From Caproicibacterium argilliputei (GTDB lineage: Bacteria; Bacillota; Clostridia; Oscillospirales; Acutalibacteraceae): 64,000 nt of DNA. This document shows, one piece after another, positions 53,808 through 61,740 of this stretch. Within the stretch, counting starts at the first letter, position 1; the number at the start of each line of letters is the position of its first letter. Where the stretch lies: positions 124,001-188,000 of the forward strand of contig NZ_CP135996.1 in NCBI RefSeq assembly GCF_029211325.2. Reading direction: 5' to 3'. Position numbers and translations under genes: made by a program. The notes beneath the pieces are model-generated. The model was not told the origin of the DNA. It did not search any database and worked only from the letters and a program-made list of their open reading frames with translations.

Positions 53808-54584
53808 TTAAACTCGGCGCAGCAGCTCCCAAACCGCAATCATCACGCAGTGCGGAATGAACTTCGCTGTGACCCGGTGGAGAAAGCTGACCGGGCTGGG
53901 GGTCGAAACTGCCAGGTTTGCCCGACTGTCCCAAAGCGCCCACTTGACAACGCTGTGCGAGCGGCTTGCCAACGGAAAATGCCGCACAGCGGCACCATCG
54001 TTTTTGGTTTCTTTCGCGGTCGGAATAAATTCGGTGTCTTTGACCCAGTACGGGCAGACCGCCGTCACATGGATGCCACGCGGAAACAACTCCCACCGCA
54101 GAGCGCGGCTGTACCGCAGCAGAAAGGCTTTGCTGGCGGCATAAACGCCCAGTCCCGGCAGCGGCTGAAAACCTGCGGTGGAGCAGATTTCCAGAATGCG
54201 CGCACCCTGCCGCATATAGGGCAGCGCCAGCATGGTGGTGTCGACTGCCGCGCGGCAGTCCAGGTCAATCATATCGTCGCAGTCCCTTTGGGAGATGTCC
54301 GCGTAGGTGCCGATTTTGCCGAACCCTGCGGCATTGACCAGCAGCCGCACATCCGGCGCCTCCTTTTGCAGCAGCTCCCGCAGCGCGCGGATGTCGTCCT
54401 GCTTGGTCAGATCCAGCGGAACAGGCCGCACGTGTGTGGCAGGGACGGCTTCCGCCAGTTCGTCAAGCCGGTTTTTGCGCCGTGCAAGAACCCAAATTTC
54501 GTCCAGCGACTCCTGCGCACTGATTTGACGTACAAATTCACGGCCCAGTCCGCTGGATGCTCCGGTTACAATCGCAATCTGCAT
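53808..54584 (-). CDS. Short-chain dehydrogenase/reductase
   Basis: NAD(P)-dependent oxidoreductase of 258 residues. The cofactor motif TGASSGLG is at 7-14, NAAGFG near 85, and the catalytic tetrad is visible as Ser in CSTAGF and YAASKAF near 147-153. The C-terminal quarter has a hydrophobic stretch (HCVMIAVWELL). ATG 54584 follows AAGGAGG. The gene lies 10 bp downstream of the MotA/FliG-like gene and is probably co-transcribed. Substrate unknown; the nearest general type is the DltE/YqjQ-like SDR group. Confidence 0.85.
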   Translation of the reverse strand: MQIAIVTGASSGLGREFVRQISAQESLDEIWVLARRKNRLDELAEAVPATHVRPVPLDLTKQDDIRALRELLQKEAPDVRLLVNAAGFGKIGTYADISQRDCDDMIDLDCRAAVDTTMLALPYMRQGARILEICSTAGFQPLPGLGVYAASKAFLLRYSRALRWELFPRGIHVTAVCPYWVKDTEFIPTAKETKNDGAAVRHFPLASRSHSVVKWALWDSRANLAVSTPSPVSFLHRVTAKFIPHCVMIAVWELLRRV

Positions 54585-54594
54585 GGTTTCCTCC

Positions 54595-55581
54595 TTATAA
54601 GATGACTTCCCAGTGCGGTTTTCGTAGTTCTCCGTCCGGTAGGTCCAGCGTCAGTTCCTGCTGTGTTTCCAGTTCCTTGGCAGTTTCCAGAATGGCCGTC
54701 TGTGCCTTTTCCACATCCTGTGTGTGGATGTTGTAGGCAGCGCTCATGTCCTCCAACAGCTTCTCACAGCGTTCCCGCGGCAGTGCAGACCAAAAGAGGG
54801 AGAACAGGGGTTTGTCTACGCCTTTTAAAGCAGTGGCAAGCGTTTGATCATCCACGTCCTGCAGCAGTCGTTCAATCGCTGTAACCCGGCAGGAGCCGAG
54901 CTGGTGGAACTCCATCACGTTCAAAACGGATGCATGGGGGGTGTGCGGCGGCTGTGGAGCCGGCGGTGTTTCTTTAGCAGCGGCAGGGGCGTCGGCGACG
55001 GGGCTGCTTTCCGGCGTGGGTTTCACTGGCGGCGCGGCCGGTTTGGGCGCAGCTCCCGACTCCGCTTCCTGTTGAACCAGCACTTCTTCCTGTGCCGCCA
55101 TCTTTGCGCGCGCCAGCTGTGTGGCGGCAGCTTCGCGCTTGGCGCGTGCCTGCAGGGCGCGCTGCTGCTCCTCTGCGTCCAGATTCTGCAGTGCCGTGGC
55201 AAAGCGCGCCGCAAAGGATTCCCCGAACCACTCACCGAGGCGGCAGAGCAGTGTGTGGGGGCGCATTCCCTTTTGCAGCTGGTACACACCGTCTGCAATC
55301 ACCATGAGTTCTAAAAAGCGCTTTCCGCTTGCATTCGCGGCAAGAATGTGAATCTGCATGGCTTCCCGCAGGCTTTCCGGATTTTCCGCGTCAACAACGC
55401 GCTGCAGACCGTCCCGCAGAAACGGGTCTGCTTCGGTTTCCAGAAATGGTTCCAGGGAAAGGGGGCCCTCTGCGCGTGCCATGGCGGCGTACTCGCAGAT
55501 GCGCAGCGCCGCCAGAAAGGCGGTTTCCTTCTCTTCGTCTGCGCACGGCAGGCGGCTGGTGATGTATGCAAAGTTGTCCAT
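54595..55581 (-). CDS. MotA-like segment joined to a FliG-C-like domain, soluble
   Basis: The 328-residue protein has three parts. Residues 20-110 resemble the cytoplasmic loop of MotA: a small helix, then DPFLRDGLQRVVDAENPES, KRFLELMVIADGV and GEWFGESF. Residues 140-235 are a Gln/Ala/Glu coiled coil followed by a Pro/Ala linker. Residues 235-315 resemble the FliG C-terminal domain: VMEFHQLGSCRVTAIERLLQ, LATALKGVDKPLFSLFWSAL, then a conserved DVEKAQ-type helix. There is no transmembrane segment. ATG 55581 follows GGGAGG. No flagellar or chemotaxis gene is in the window. The domain matches are by eye and need profile confirmation. Confidence 0.6.
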   Translation of the reverse strand: MDNFAYITSRLPCADEEKETAFLAALRICEYAAMARAEGPLSLEPFLETEADPFLRDGLQRVVDAENPESLREAMQIHILAANASGKRFLELMVIADGVYQLQKGMRPHTLLCRLGEWFGESFAARFATALQNLDAEEQQRALQARAKREAAATQLARAKMAAQEEVLVQQEAESGAAPKPAAPPVKPTPESSPVADAPAAAKETPPAPQPPHTPHASVLNVMEFHQLGSCRVTAIERLLQDVDDQTLATALKGVDKPLFSLFWSALPRERCEKLLEDMSAAYNIHTQDVEKAQTAILETAKELETQQELTLDLPDGELRKPHWEVIL

Positions 55582-55701
55582 GACGTTCCTCCCGCAAAAA
55601 ATGGAATTACTTTCAGTATAGCGCAAAAACACTGTAGGAAACAAGCTTTTTTCCCACATAGAGAAAAGACAGCGAAAAAAGCGGGCTTTTGTGCGGAAAC
55701 C

Positions 55702-55730
55702 TTGTGCCCAAACCGGTTTTGGGTTACAAT
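55702..55730 (+). promoter_or_regulatory. Promoter of rlmD with AAACCGGTTT core in the spacer
   Basis: TTGTGC, 17-bp spacer, TACAAT. The spacer holds the near-palindrome CCCAAACCGGTTTTGGG (55708-55724), sharing its 10-bp core with the operator of the GH35 gene. Confidence 0.6.
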
Positions 55731-55783
55731 AAAATGAAAATGCGTTTGCAGGAAAAATCGGGTTCAACTTTAGGAGATATAAA

Positions 55784-56932
55784 ATGGAAACAAAACAATG
55801 TCCGTTGTACCGAAAGTGCGGCGGCTGTCAGCTGCAAAATCTGGATTACCCGCAGCAGCTGGCATGGAAACAGAAACGTGTGCAGAGGCTGCTAGGCAGC
55901 TTCGGGGAAGTGCTGCCCATTTTGGGCATGGAGCATCCGTATCATTACCGCAACAAAGTGCAGGCGGCGTTTACGCAAGACCGCCACGGCAAGGTGGTTT
56001 CCGGTGTTTACCAGTCCAGTACGCATCATGTGGTGCCGGTGGAGTCCTGCCTGACGGAGGACGAAACGGCAGACCGCATTATGGCGACCGTGCGCGGACT
56101 GATGAAAAGCTTCAAACTGAAGCCGTATGACGAGCGAGCAGACCGCGGCTTTTTGCGCCATGTGCTGGTGAAGCGTGGGTTTCAAAGCGGCGAGGTTATG
56201 GTGGTGCTGGTAGCGGCCAATCCGATTTTTCCCGCTAAAAAATTTGTTGCCGCACTGCGGCAGGCACATCCGGAAATTACTACGGTTGTGCTGAATCTGA
56301 ACGAACGCCGTACCAGCATGGTGCTTGGCGAGCGGGAGAAGGTGCTGTATGGACCAGGCTTTATTGAGGATACGCTGTGCGGCTGCCGGTTCCGTATTTC
56401 CGCGAAGAGCTTTTACCAGATCAATCCGGTGCAGTGCGAGGTGCTGTATGGCAAGGCGATGGAGTTTGCACAGCTGACAGGCACCGAAACCGTGCTGGAT
56501 GCGTACTGCGGAATCGGCACCATCGGACTGGTGGCAGCCAGGCAGGCCGGTACGGTGCTGGGTGTGGAAGTGAACCGCGACGCGGTGCATGATGCGGCCG
56601 CAAACGCAAAGCGCAACGGGATTGCCAATGCCCGCTTTCTGTGTGCAGACGCGACAGAGTGCTTTACCCAAATGGCAGAAGCAGGCGAACGCGCTGACGT
56701 GGTGTTTATGGATCCGCCGCGCGCAGGTAGCAACGAGCGCTTCCTGTTGTCCCTTTCGGAGCTTGCCCCGGCGCGTGTGGTGTATATTTCTTGTAATCCG
56801 GAAACGCAGGCGCGAGACCTTGCGTACCTCTGCGCCCGCGGCTACGCGGTGCGGAAAATACAGCCGGTAGATATGTTTCCGCACACAAATCACGTGGAGT
56901 GCGTGGTATTGATGTCGAGGGTTGAAAAGTGA
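55784..56932 (+). CDS. rlmD: 23S rRNA (uracil-5-)-methyltransferase, RlmD/RumA type
   Basis: SAM-dependent methylation of a uracil C5 in 23S rRNA. The 382-residue protein lacks the TRAM domain and begins directly with the Fe-S cysteines CPLYRKCGGC (6-15; the fourth, Cys near 87, is in VESCLTED). Catalytic domain: FYQINPVQ near 208, SAM motif LDAYCGIGTIGL near 237-248, MDPPRAG near 307, and the nucleophile Cys in ISCNPETQARDL near 333. ATG 55784 follows TTAGGAG. Both the Fe-S and catalytic cysteines are intact. Confidence 0.92.
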   Translation: METKQCPLYRKCGGCQLQNLDYPQQLAWKQKRVQRLLGSFGEVLPILGMEHPYHYRNKVQAAFTQDRHGKVVSGVYQSSTHHVVPVESCLTEDETADRIMATVRGLMKSFKLKPYDERADRGFLRHVLVKRGFQSGEVMVVLVAANPIFPAKKFVAALRQAHPEITTVVLNLNERRTSMVLGEREKVLYGPGFIEDTLCGCRFRISAKSFYQINPVQCEVLYGKAMEFAQLTGTETVLDAYCGIGTIGLVAARQAGTVLGVEVNRDAVHDAAANAKRNGIANARFLCADATECFTQMAEAGERADVVFMDPPRAGSNERFLLSLSELAPARVVYISCNPETQARDLAYLCARGYAVRKIQPVDMFPHTNHVECVVLMSRVEK

Positions 56933-57040
56933 GTGTGCGAAAAGCCCAGTAATACTGGTGCTTCCGGGGTTTGCGGGCAAAAATCCGGTGCGCCGAAAAC
57001 GGCGGAATATCGCTTTGAGGGAACAAGTCCAGAGGGCGGA

Positions 57041-57200
57041 TTTCGGGCACGAGTGGACGATATTGATGTTGGCGGTTCGCGTGTGAACGGGATTGATGTT
57101 TCGGTGTTTGCGGGGCTGGTGTGTGTACGAGATAGATGTTTTTGGAATTTTGGCGGGGTTGTGTGAACAGAATAGATTTTTTATATAGGGAGGATAAATC
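57041..57200 (+). repeat. Imperfect 40-bp tandem repeats upstream of the GNAT-VOC gene
   Basis: Units start at 57081, 57121 and 57161 with exactly 40-bp spacing. The common core is GTGTGAACgGGATtGATGTT and variants. A degenerate fourth copy lies about 30 bp further upstream. The last unit runs into the ribosome-binding site of the next gene. Confidence 0.65.
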
Positions 57201-57201
57201 A

Positions 57202-58161
57202 ATGACTCATAAAGGTACGGTTACACTGGAAACAGAGCGGTTAATTCTGCGGCGGTTCATATTGGAAGATGCAGAAGCCATGTTTTGCAACTGGGCAAGT
57301 GACCCAGAAGTCACCAAGTTTCTGATGTGGCAGACGCACGCTGACATTGAGGTAAGTAAAACCATTACAAATGAATGGGTTGAAAATTATAAAAACAATA
57401 GATATTACCAATGGGCAATTGTCCCTAAGTATTTGGGGAAGCCAATTGGCTCAATTGCAGCAGTGAAAGTTGACGACGCAGTTAAAATGGTTCACATCGG
57501 ATATGCTATAGGCGCACGATGGTGGCATCAGGGCTATACATCCGAAGCTTTGACCCGCCTCGTTAGTTTTTTCTTTAAGGAAGTTGGCGTAAATCGTATT
57601 GAATCCCGTCATGACCCGCGTAACCCAAACAGCGGCAAGGTAATGCTCAAGGCAGGTTTGAAATATGAAGGTATTTTGAAAAGGTCGGATTATAACAATC
57701 AGGGAATTTGTGACGCAGCTTATTACGCTATTCTTGCTGAAGAGTATTTCAGTAATACACAAACTGTTGTTAAGTCCATTTTTATACCTACAACCTTAAA
57801 GATAAGTATCGGCGATCTTTCAATAGATTGTGCAAACCCGGTTCAAACACGCGACTTTTACGCTGCGCTCACCGGATGGGAAATTCGGGAGGCGTACGGT
57901 TGCCCTGCTGTCGTGAATGATAAAGGATTGTTGATATTGTTCATGGGCTGTGATTTTGATTACACACCACCTATTTGGCCGGAAGAATCCGGGAAACAGC
58001 AAAAACAAATGCATTTCAATTTTCAAGTTGATAATTTGCCGGGTGCAGTTGAGAAAGCTATTCAGCTCGGTGCGGTTAAGGCCACCGCACAATATGGTGG
58101 AGAACATTTTGTAACCATGATTGATCCTGAAGGGCATCCATTTTGCTTGTGCAGGAAATAA
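57202..58161 (+). CDS. GNAT acetyltransferase fused to a glyoxalase/VOC-like domain
   Basis: The 319-residue protein joins two domains. Residues 1-185 are a RimJ/RimL-type acetyltransferase (TLETERLILRRFILEDAEAM; acetyl-CoA motif GYAIGARWWHQGYTSEAL near 95-112; NPNSGKVMLKAGLKYEG near 140). Residues 200-318 are a vicinal-oxygen-chelate domain of the single-module type (DCANPVQTRDFYAALTGWEI near 215-234; MIDPEGHPFCL at the end). ATG 57202 follows GGGAGG. A resistance or detoxification role is plausible but not shown. Codon use is more AT-rich than in rlmD. Confidence 0.82.
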   Translation: MTHKGTVTLETERLILRRFILEDAEAMFCNWASDPEVTKFLMWQTHADIEVSKTITNEWVENYKNNRYYQWAIVPKYLGKPIGSIAAVKVDDAVKMVHIGYAIGARWWHQGYTSEALTRLVSFFFKEVGVNRIESRHDPRNPNSGKVMLKAGLKYEGILKRSDYNNQGICDAAYYAILAEEYFSNTQTVVKSIFIPTTLKISIGDLSIDCANPVQTRDFYAALTGWEIREAYGCPAVVNDKGLLILFMGCDFDYTPPIWPEESGKQQKQMHFNFQVDNLPGAVEKAIQLGAVKATAQYGGEHFVTMIDPEGHPFCLCRK

Positions 58162-58230
58162 ATCGTTTTAAGACAACAATCAAGGCACCCTACGATGTAA
58201 TCTTGTAGGGTGCCTTGCTCGTTTTTACCC

Positions 58231-58730
58231 TTATTCATCCACATCCACCGCCACGCCGGACTTAAATTCCACGGTGAATTTATGCTCGTATATGGTGATT
58301 TTTTCAACCAACCGCCGTACCAGCGATTCATCGTATTCCGTGATTTCTGTGGGCGGCTCCCGCAGGAAAGCACTCATGTCGGCGATACGCTTCTTGACCT
58401 CGTCCCGCCCGGCGCTTTCCATCAGGACCTTTTGCTTTTCGTCCCGCAGGCGGTAAATTTCGTTGCCCACCTTCTCATAATCCGCATTGGACGCGGCCAG
58501 CTTCAAAAGCTCCGCCTGCAGTTTCTTCAAGCGCCTTTCAATGTCGGCGAGCGCCTGGTTGTTCCCGTGGCTGAGGACGGCTTTGATAAAGTCTGACAGC
58601 CGCTCATCCTGCGCCTGCTTTGCGGAAATGGCGGGCAGCACCTCATCGTACCGTGCTTCTGCCGCTTCGTATCGCTGAACCAGCTCGTCGTAGCGTTTCT
58701 AATACTCGTCCTGATCCTGCGCCACACAGG
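58231..58730 (-). pseudogene. C-terminal remnant of a large serine recombinase
   Basis: The frame reads as the end of a serine recombinase of integrative elements: coiled-coil ISAKQAQDERLSDFIKAVL, KRIADMSAFL, then LVRRLVEKITIYEHKFTVEF with an acidic tail. The catalytic and zinc domains are missing. Inside it a TAG at 58699-58701 replaces an expected sense codon (...QDQDEY-stop-KRYDELVQRYEA). Upstream it is fused out of frame to the HTH/zinc-ribbon gene near 58728. This is a dead fragment marking a lost mobile element. Confidence 0.75.
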
Positions 58731-58978
58731 CATTTGTCACAGCAAAAGCGTTTTTTCTGCTTGGCTGTCTGCCGGATGGGCTGCCCATAGTTTTCACAGT
58801 AAGTTGTTTCGCCTGTATATGTCATGGCAGGTTCGTCAGAGAAGTTGACAATATCGTTCCTGCGGTAGAAGGATTTTACAGTATTCAGCGATATGCCAAG
58901 CGATTTGGCAATTTTTTCGTATCCGTTTCCGGTCGCGCGGAGTTTTATGATTTGTGCTTTCTGATACTCGGTCATCAT
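58643..58978 (-). pseudogene. HTH/zinc-ribbon protein remnant fused to recombinase DNA
   Basis: ATG 58978 follows AAGGAG by 7-8 nt. Residues 1-45 form a sigma-70 region 4-like helix-turn-helix (YQKAQIIKLRATGNGYEKIA, then LGISLNTVKSFYRRN). A half zinc ribbon follows (YCENYGQ, where the usual second Cys is Tyr, then RFCCDKC). From about residue 85 the reading is recombinase DNA in the wrong frame, so the natural C-terminus is lost. Such proteins are common cargo of Firmicutes conjugative elements. Confidence 0.65.
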
Positions 58979-59067
58979 TTTTTGGCTCCTTCCAAGGGAA
59001 CGGTCTTGTTTTGCCTCCCTCACTGTCTACCGAAAAATTCAACCCCCATCGTTATGGCACACAAAAA

Positions 59068-59106
59068 ACAGCCCGCAGGCGCTCCGGAGAGAAGCCTGCA
59101 GGCTGT
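59068..59106 (-). terminator. Terminator downstream of the Mrp-NifX remnant
   Basis: On the minus strand ACAGCCTGCAGGC pairs with GCCTGCGGGCTGT and is followed by six T residues. Confidence 0.85.
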
Positions 59107-59220
59107 GATGACGAAGAGAAAAGTCCCATGTGCAAGGCTTTTCATGATTGATTAACGTGAATCATTTCTCAATACGGGCACACACATCTATGCACAACCC
59201 ATATTTTATTTTCGTTCATA

Positions 59221-60318
59221 TTATTCCCCGCACTCGTCGTGGTGCTGGTGCTCGTGGCAGACGCTGCCGGTGGATTTCAGCTCGCCTTTCAAGTAACGCT
59301 CCGCCGCTGTTTTCGCATCGCCGGAAGCACCGGTCACGACTTCCACATCTCGCTCATTGAAAATATCCACAGCGCCCTGACCCATGCCACCGCTGATAAT
59401 AACCTTTACGCCCTTATCGGCGAGGAAATTGGGCAGAAAGCCGGGCTTGTGGCCGGGATTGTCCACGGATTCCTCTTTCGTAATCTGATTGTTTTCCACA
59501 TCAAACAGCATGAAATTGACACAGTGACCGAAATGCTCCGTCACCTTTTTGCCTTCGGCGGCAACCGCGATTTTAAACATACTTTTTTCCTCCGATTCAT
59601 TTAATGGATTGATTTGTCCTGCCAGCAATTTACCGATGGTGTCGAACCAGCTTCCGTCAAACAGCTCAATCATCCCGGCGTCGCAGGCGGCCGAAATCTT
59701 GGGGTCGATAGGGAGCTTCGCCAACACCCGCAGCCCGTGTTTTGGGGCAATCTCGTCAATATGGCTCTCCCCGAAAATTTTGTAGTCCTTCCCGTTGTCC
59801 GGGCACCGAAAATACGACATATTTTCCACCAGCCCCAGTACGGGGATTTTCATCATCTCCGCCATCTTTACCGCCTTGGAAACAATCATAGAAACCAGTT
59901 CCTGCGGTGAGGTCACAATCACAATGCCGTCCACGGGGATGGACTGGAAAACGGTCAGAGGCACGTCGCCGGTTCCGGGGGGCATATCTATGAACAGAAA
60001 GTCCAAATCGCCCCAAATTACATCCGTCCAAAATTGCTTGACGGTGTTCCCGAGAATCGGGCCGCGCCAGATGACCGGGTCGGTGTCATTTTCCAAAAGC
60101 AGATTGACAGACATGATTTCAATACCGGTCTTGCTTTGCTTAGGGTATAGCCCTAAATCGCTTCCCTCAGCTTTTCCATGGATGCCAAAGGCTTTGGGAA
60201 TGGACGGCCCCGTGACATCTGCGTCCAATACGCCGACCTTGTATCCAAGCCGCCGCATCGTGACCGCCAGCATGGCGCTGACCGAGGATTTCCCCACGCT
60301 GCCTTTCCGTTCCTCCAT
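59221..60318 (-). pseudogene. Mrp/NBP35-type Fe-S ATPase fused to a NifX-like domain, 5' truncated
   Basis: Residues from about 5 to 250 are an Mrp/ApbC ATPase: KGSVGKSS, then LDADVTGPSIPKAFG, IDMPPGTGDVPLT and LGLVENMSYFRCPDNG with a Cys. Residues 265-365 are a NifX/dinitrogenase-cofactor domain (FKIAVAAEGKKVTEHFGHC, then ISGGMGQGAVDIF). The tail is rich in His/Cys (HEHQHHDECG). The first strand and N-terminal Cys cluster normally found before the P-loop are absent. The frame at ATG 60318 has no ribosome-binding site, and upstream DNA belongs to an oppositely oriented gene remnant. It looks cut at its P-loop by a rearrangement. Confidence 0.7.
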
Positions 60319-60893
60319 CAAGAACGATATTATGAAATGGCAATGCGACCACCCGCAATTCCCCATGCACTTCTTTGACCGGGAGTATTACGAATTTCCG
60401 GGCGGCTTTCTATGGGCGGGGGACACGGAAACCTCCGAATACGCCTTTTGCACCGTGTCGCTGATGCCGCTTCTCACGTACAGCCTGAAACAGCTAGCTT
60501 TACGCGAACAAGCTGTACTTCCAGCACTGCAAGCTGTGCGGCAAACTGTTCCTTGCCAGAACCGCCAACATCCCCACCTTTTGCAGCGAGAAATGCAAGC
60601 GGGAACAGGGACGGCTGAACAAGCAGAAGTTTGACGAGCAGGCGCGGGAACTGGATTATGAGAAGGAGCACAAAAACACGTATATGTTCTGGCTGCGCGG
60701 TGTGGATCACATGAAAAAGAATGCCGCCGATCCTAAACGGATCGCGGCGGCGGAGCAGGCTATGAAGGACTTTCGCATCGAGGCAAAACGGCGCAAGGCC
60801 GAGGTCAAGGCCGGGAAAATGGCGGAACGGGATTTCATCGGCTGGCTGCTGGAACAGCGCGGAATTATTGACGAGCTGAAACAGGACGATTGA
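60319..60893 (+). pseudogene. Frameshifted Cys-rich cargo gene (DUF6076-like)
   Basis: The frame from 60319 reads FFDREYYEFPGGFLWAGD and on to YSLKQL. It then breaks at the tandem AGCTAGCT (60492-60499). Two frames later the protein resumes as ANKLYFQHCKLCGKLF, with a Cys pair, IPTFCSEKCKREQ and a basic coiled end. Removing one AGCT restores a single frame. The end ERDFIGWLLEQRGIIDELK stops at TGA 60893. The type resembles DUF6076 proteins carried by conjugative elements. Its 5' end is lost at the junction with the Mrp remnant. Confidence 0.65.
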
Positions 60894-60930
60894 AAAATCA
60901 AAGTCAAGAAATACTTGATGAGAAAATGTC

Positions 60931-61638
60931 TCAACTTAATGTATCAATTTTGTATTTTTGCCGGTAAAAGGCTTTTGCAAAACTCAATATGCACAGTATA
61001 AATGCAGCAAATATTCCTACAAAGCCACAGACGAATCTCCACTCATGCCCAGAAAGCTGGAAACCGGTCACTATTCTGATCGGATTAAAAATATTCCATG
61101 AGTTGAATCGCAGAAATCGTCCTATATAAATTGCTATTCCACCCAAAATTGAGCATATAAAACGTAATAGTAGATTTTTACCTTTCCCATATTTATCTAT
61201 GAGGATGTTTTCAAAAATCATTTCTGAATTGATTCCATTCATAATTCCATATAAAATCCCTAAAACGATAATAACTCCTTTTGACCATAATAGAAGATTA
61301 TCTGAATATATGATCTGAGGCTGTTCAACATAGGGAATACCTTTTACGACTTGAAAAAAAGCATCTCCTGTAAAATGAACAATATCAGTTGCCATATAAA
61401 ACGTATTGGGCCAGAAAATAATCCAAAGTAATGCCCATAATATCCAAAAACGCTTATGATTACTTAAAGAAGAAACAGTAAATTGTGAAAAAAGCACAGG
61501 TAAAAATGATAAAAAGGCATTCCAAACTAACATAATAAAAAGGCCGCCATTATCTGATAAATACCATAGTACAAAATTGCATAGCGAATACAGTATAAAG
61601 AAAATTAAATGCGGCCTTGAATGCTGAACTTTTATCAT
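60931..61638 (-). CDS. DUF1361 integral membrane protein
   Basis: The 235-residue protein has about six or seven hydrophobic segments. The DUF1361 hallmark is WIIFWPNTFYMATDIVHFTG near 72-91, with a further conserved HEWRF near 200. ATG 61638 is preceded by AAGGAGAGG. AT-rich codon use contrasts with the core genome. Function unknown; no partner gene is evident. Confidence 0.85.
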   Translation of the reverse strand: MIKVQHSRPHLIFFILYSLCNFVLWYLSDNGGLFIMLVWNAFLSFLPVLFSQFTVSSLSNHKRFWILWALLWIIFWPNTFYMATDIVHFTGDAFFQVVKGIPYVEQPQIIYSDNLLLWSKGVIIVLGILYGIMNGINSEMIFENILIDKYGKGKNLLLRFICSILGGIAIYIGRFLRFNSWNIFNPIRIVTGFQLSGHEWRFVCGFVGIFAAFILCILSFAKAFYRQKYKIDTLS

Positions 61639-61689
61639 ACCGACCTCTCCTTATTTGTTTCATTTTACTACTTAAAAAATATATAGTAA

Positions 61690-61722
61690 AGAGGTCAGAG
61701 GATCATAAATCCACTGACCTCC
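61690..61722 (-). terminator. Terminator of the DUF6973 gene
   Basis: GAGGTCAG and CTGACCTC form the outer stem, with TGGA/TCCT pairing inside. T-rich sequence follows on the minus strand. Confidence 0.75.
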
Positions 61723-61740
61723 TGAAATTATAAAAATAGA

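Noticed and set aside
57041..57200. CRISPR array
   Set aside because: The repeats are contiguous and imperfect, with no unique spacers and no cas genes.
55892..57202. 436-codon minus-strand frame
   Set aside because: Antisense to rlmD and the 40-bp repeats; low-complexity translation without motifs.
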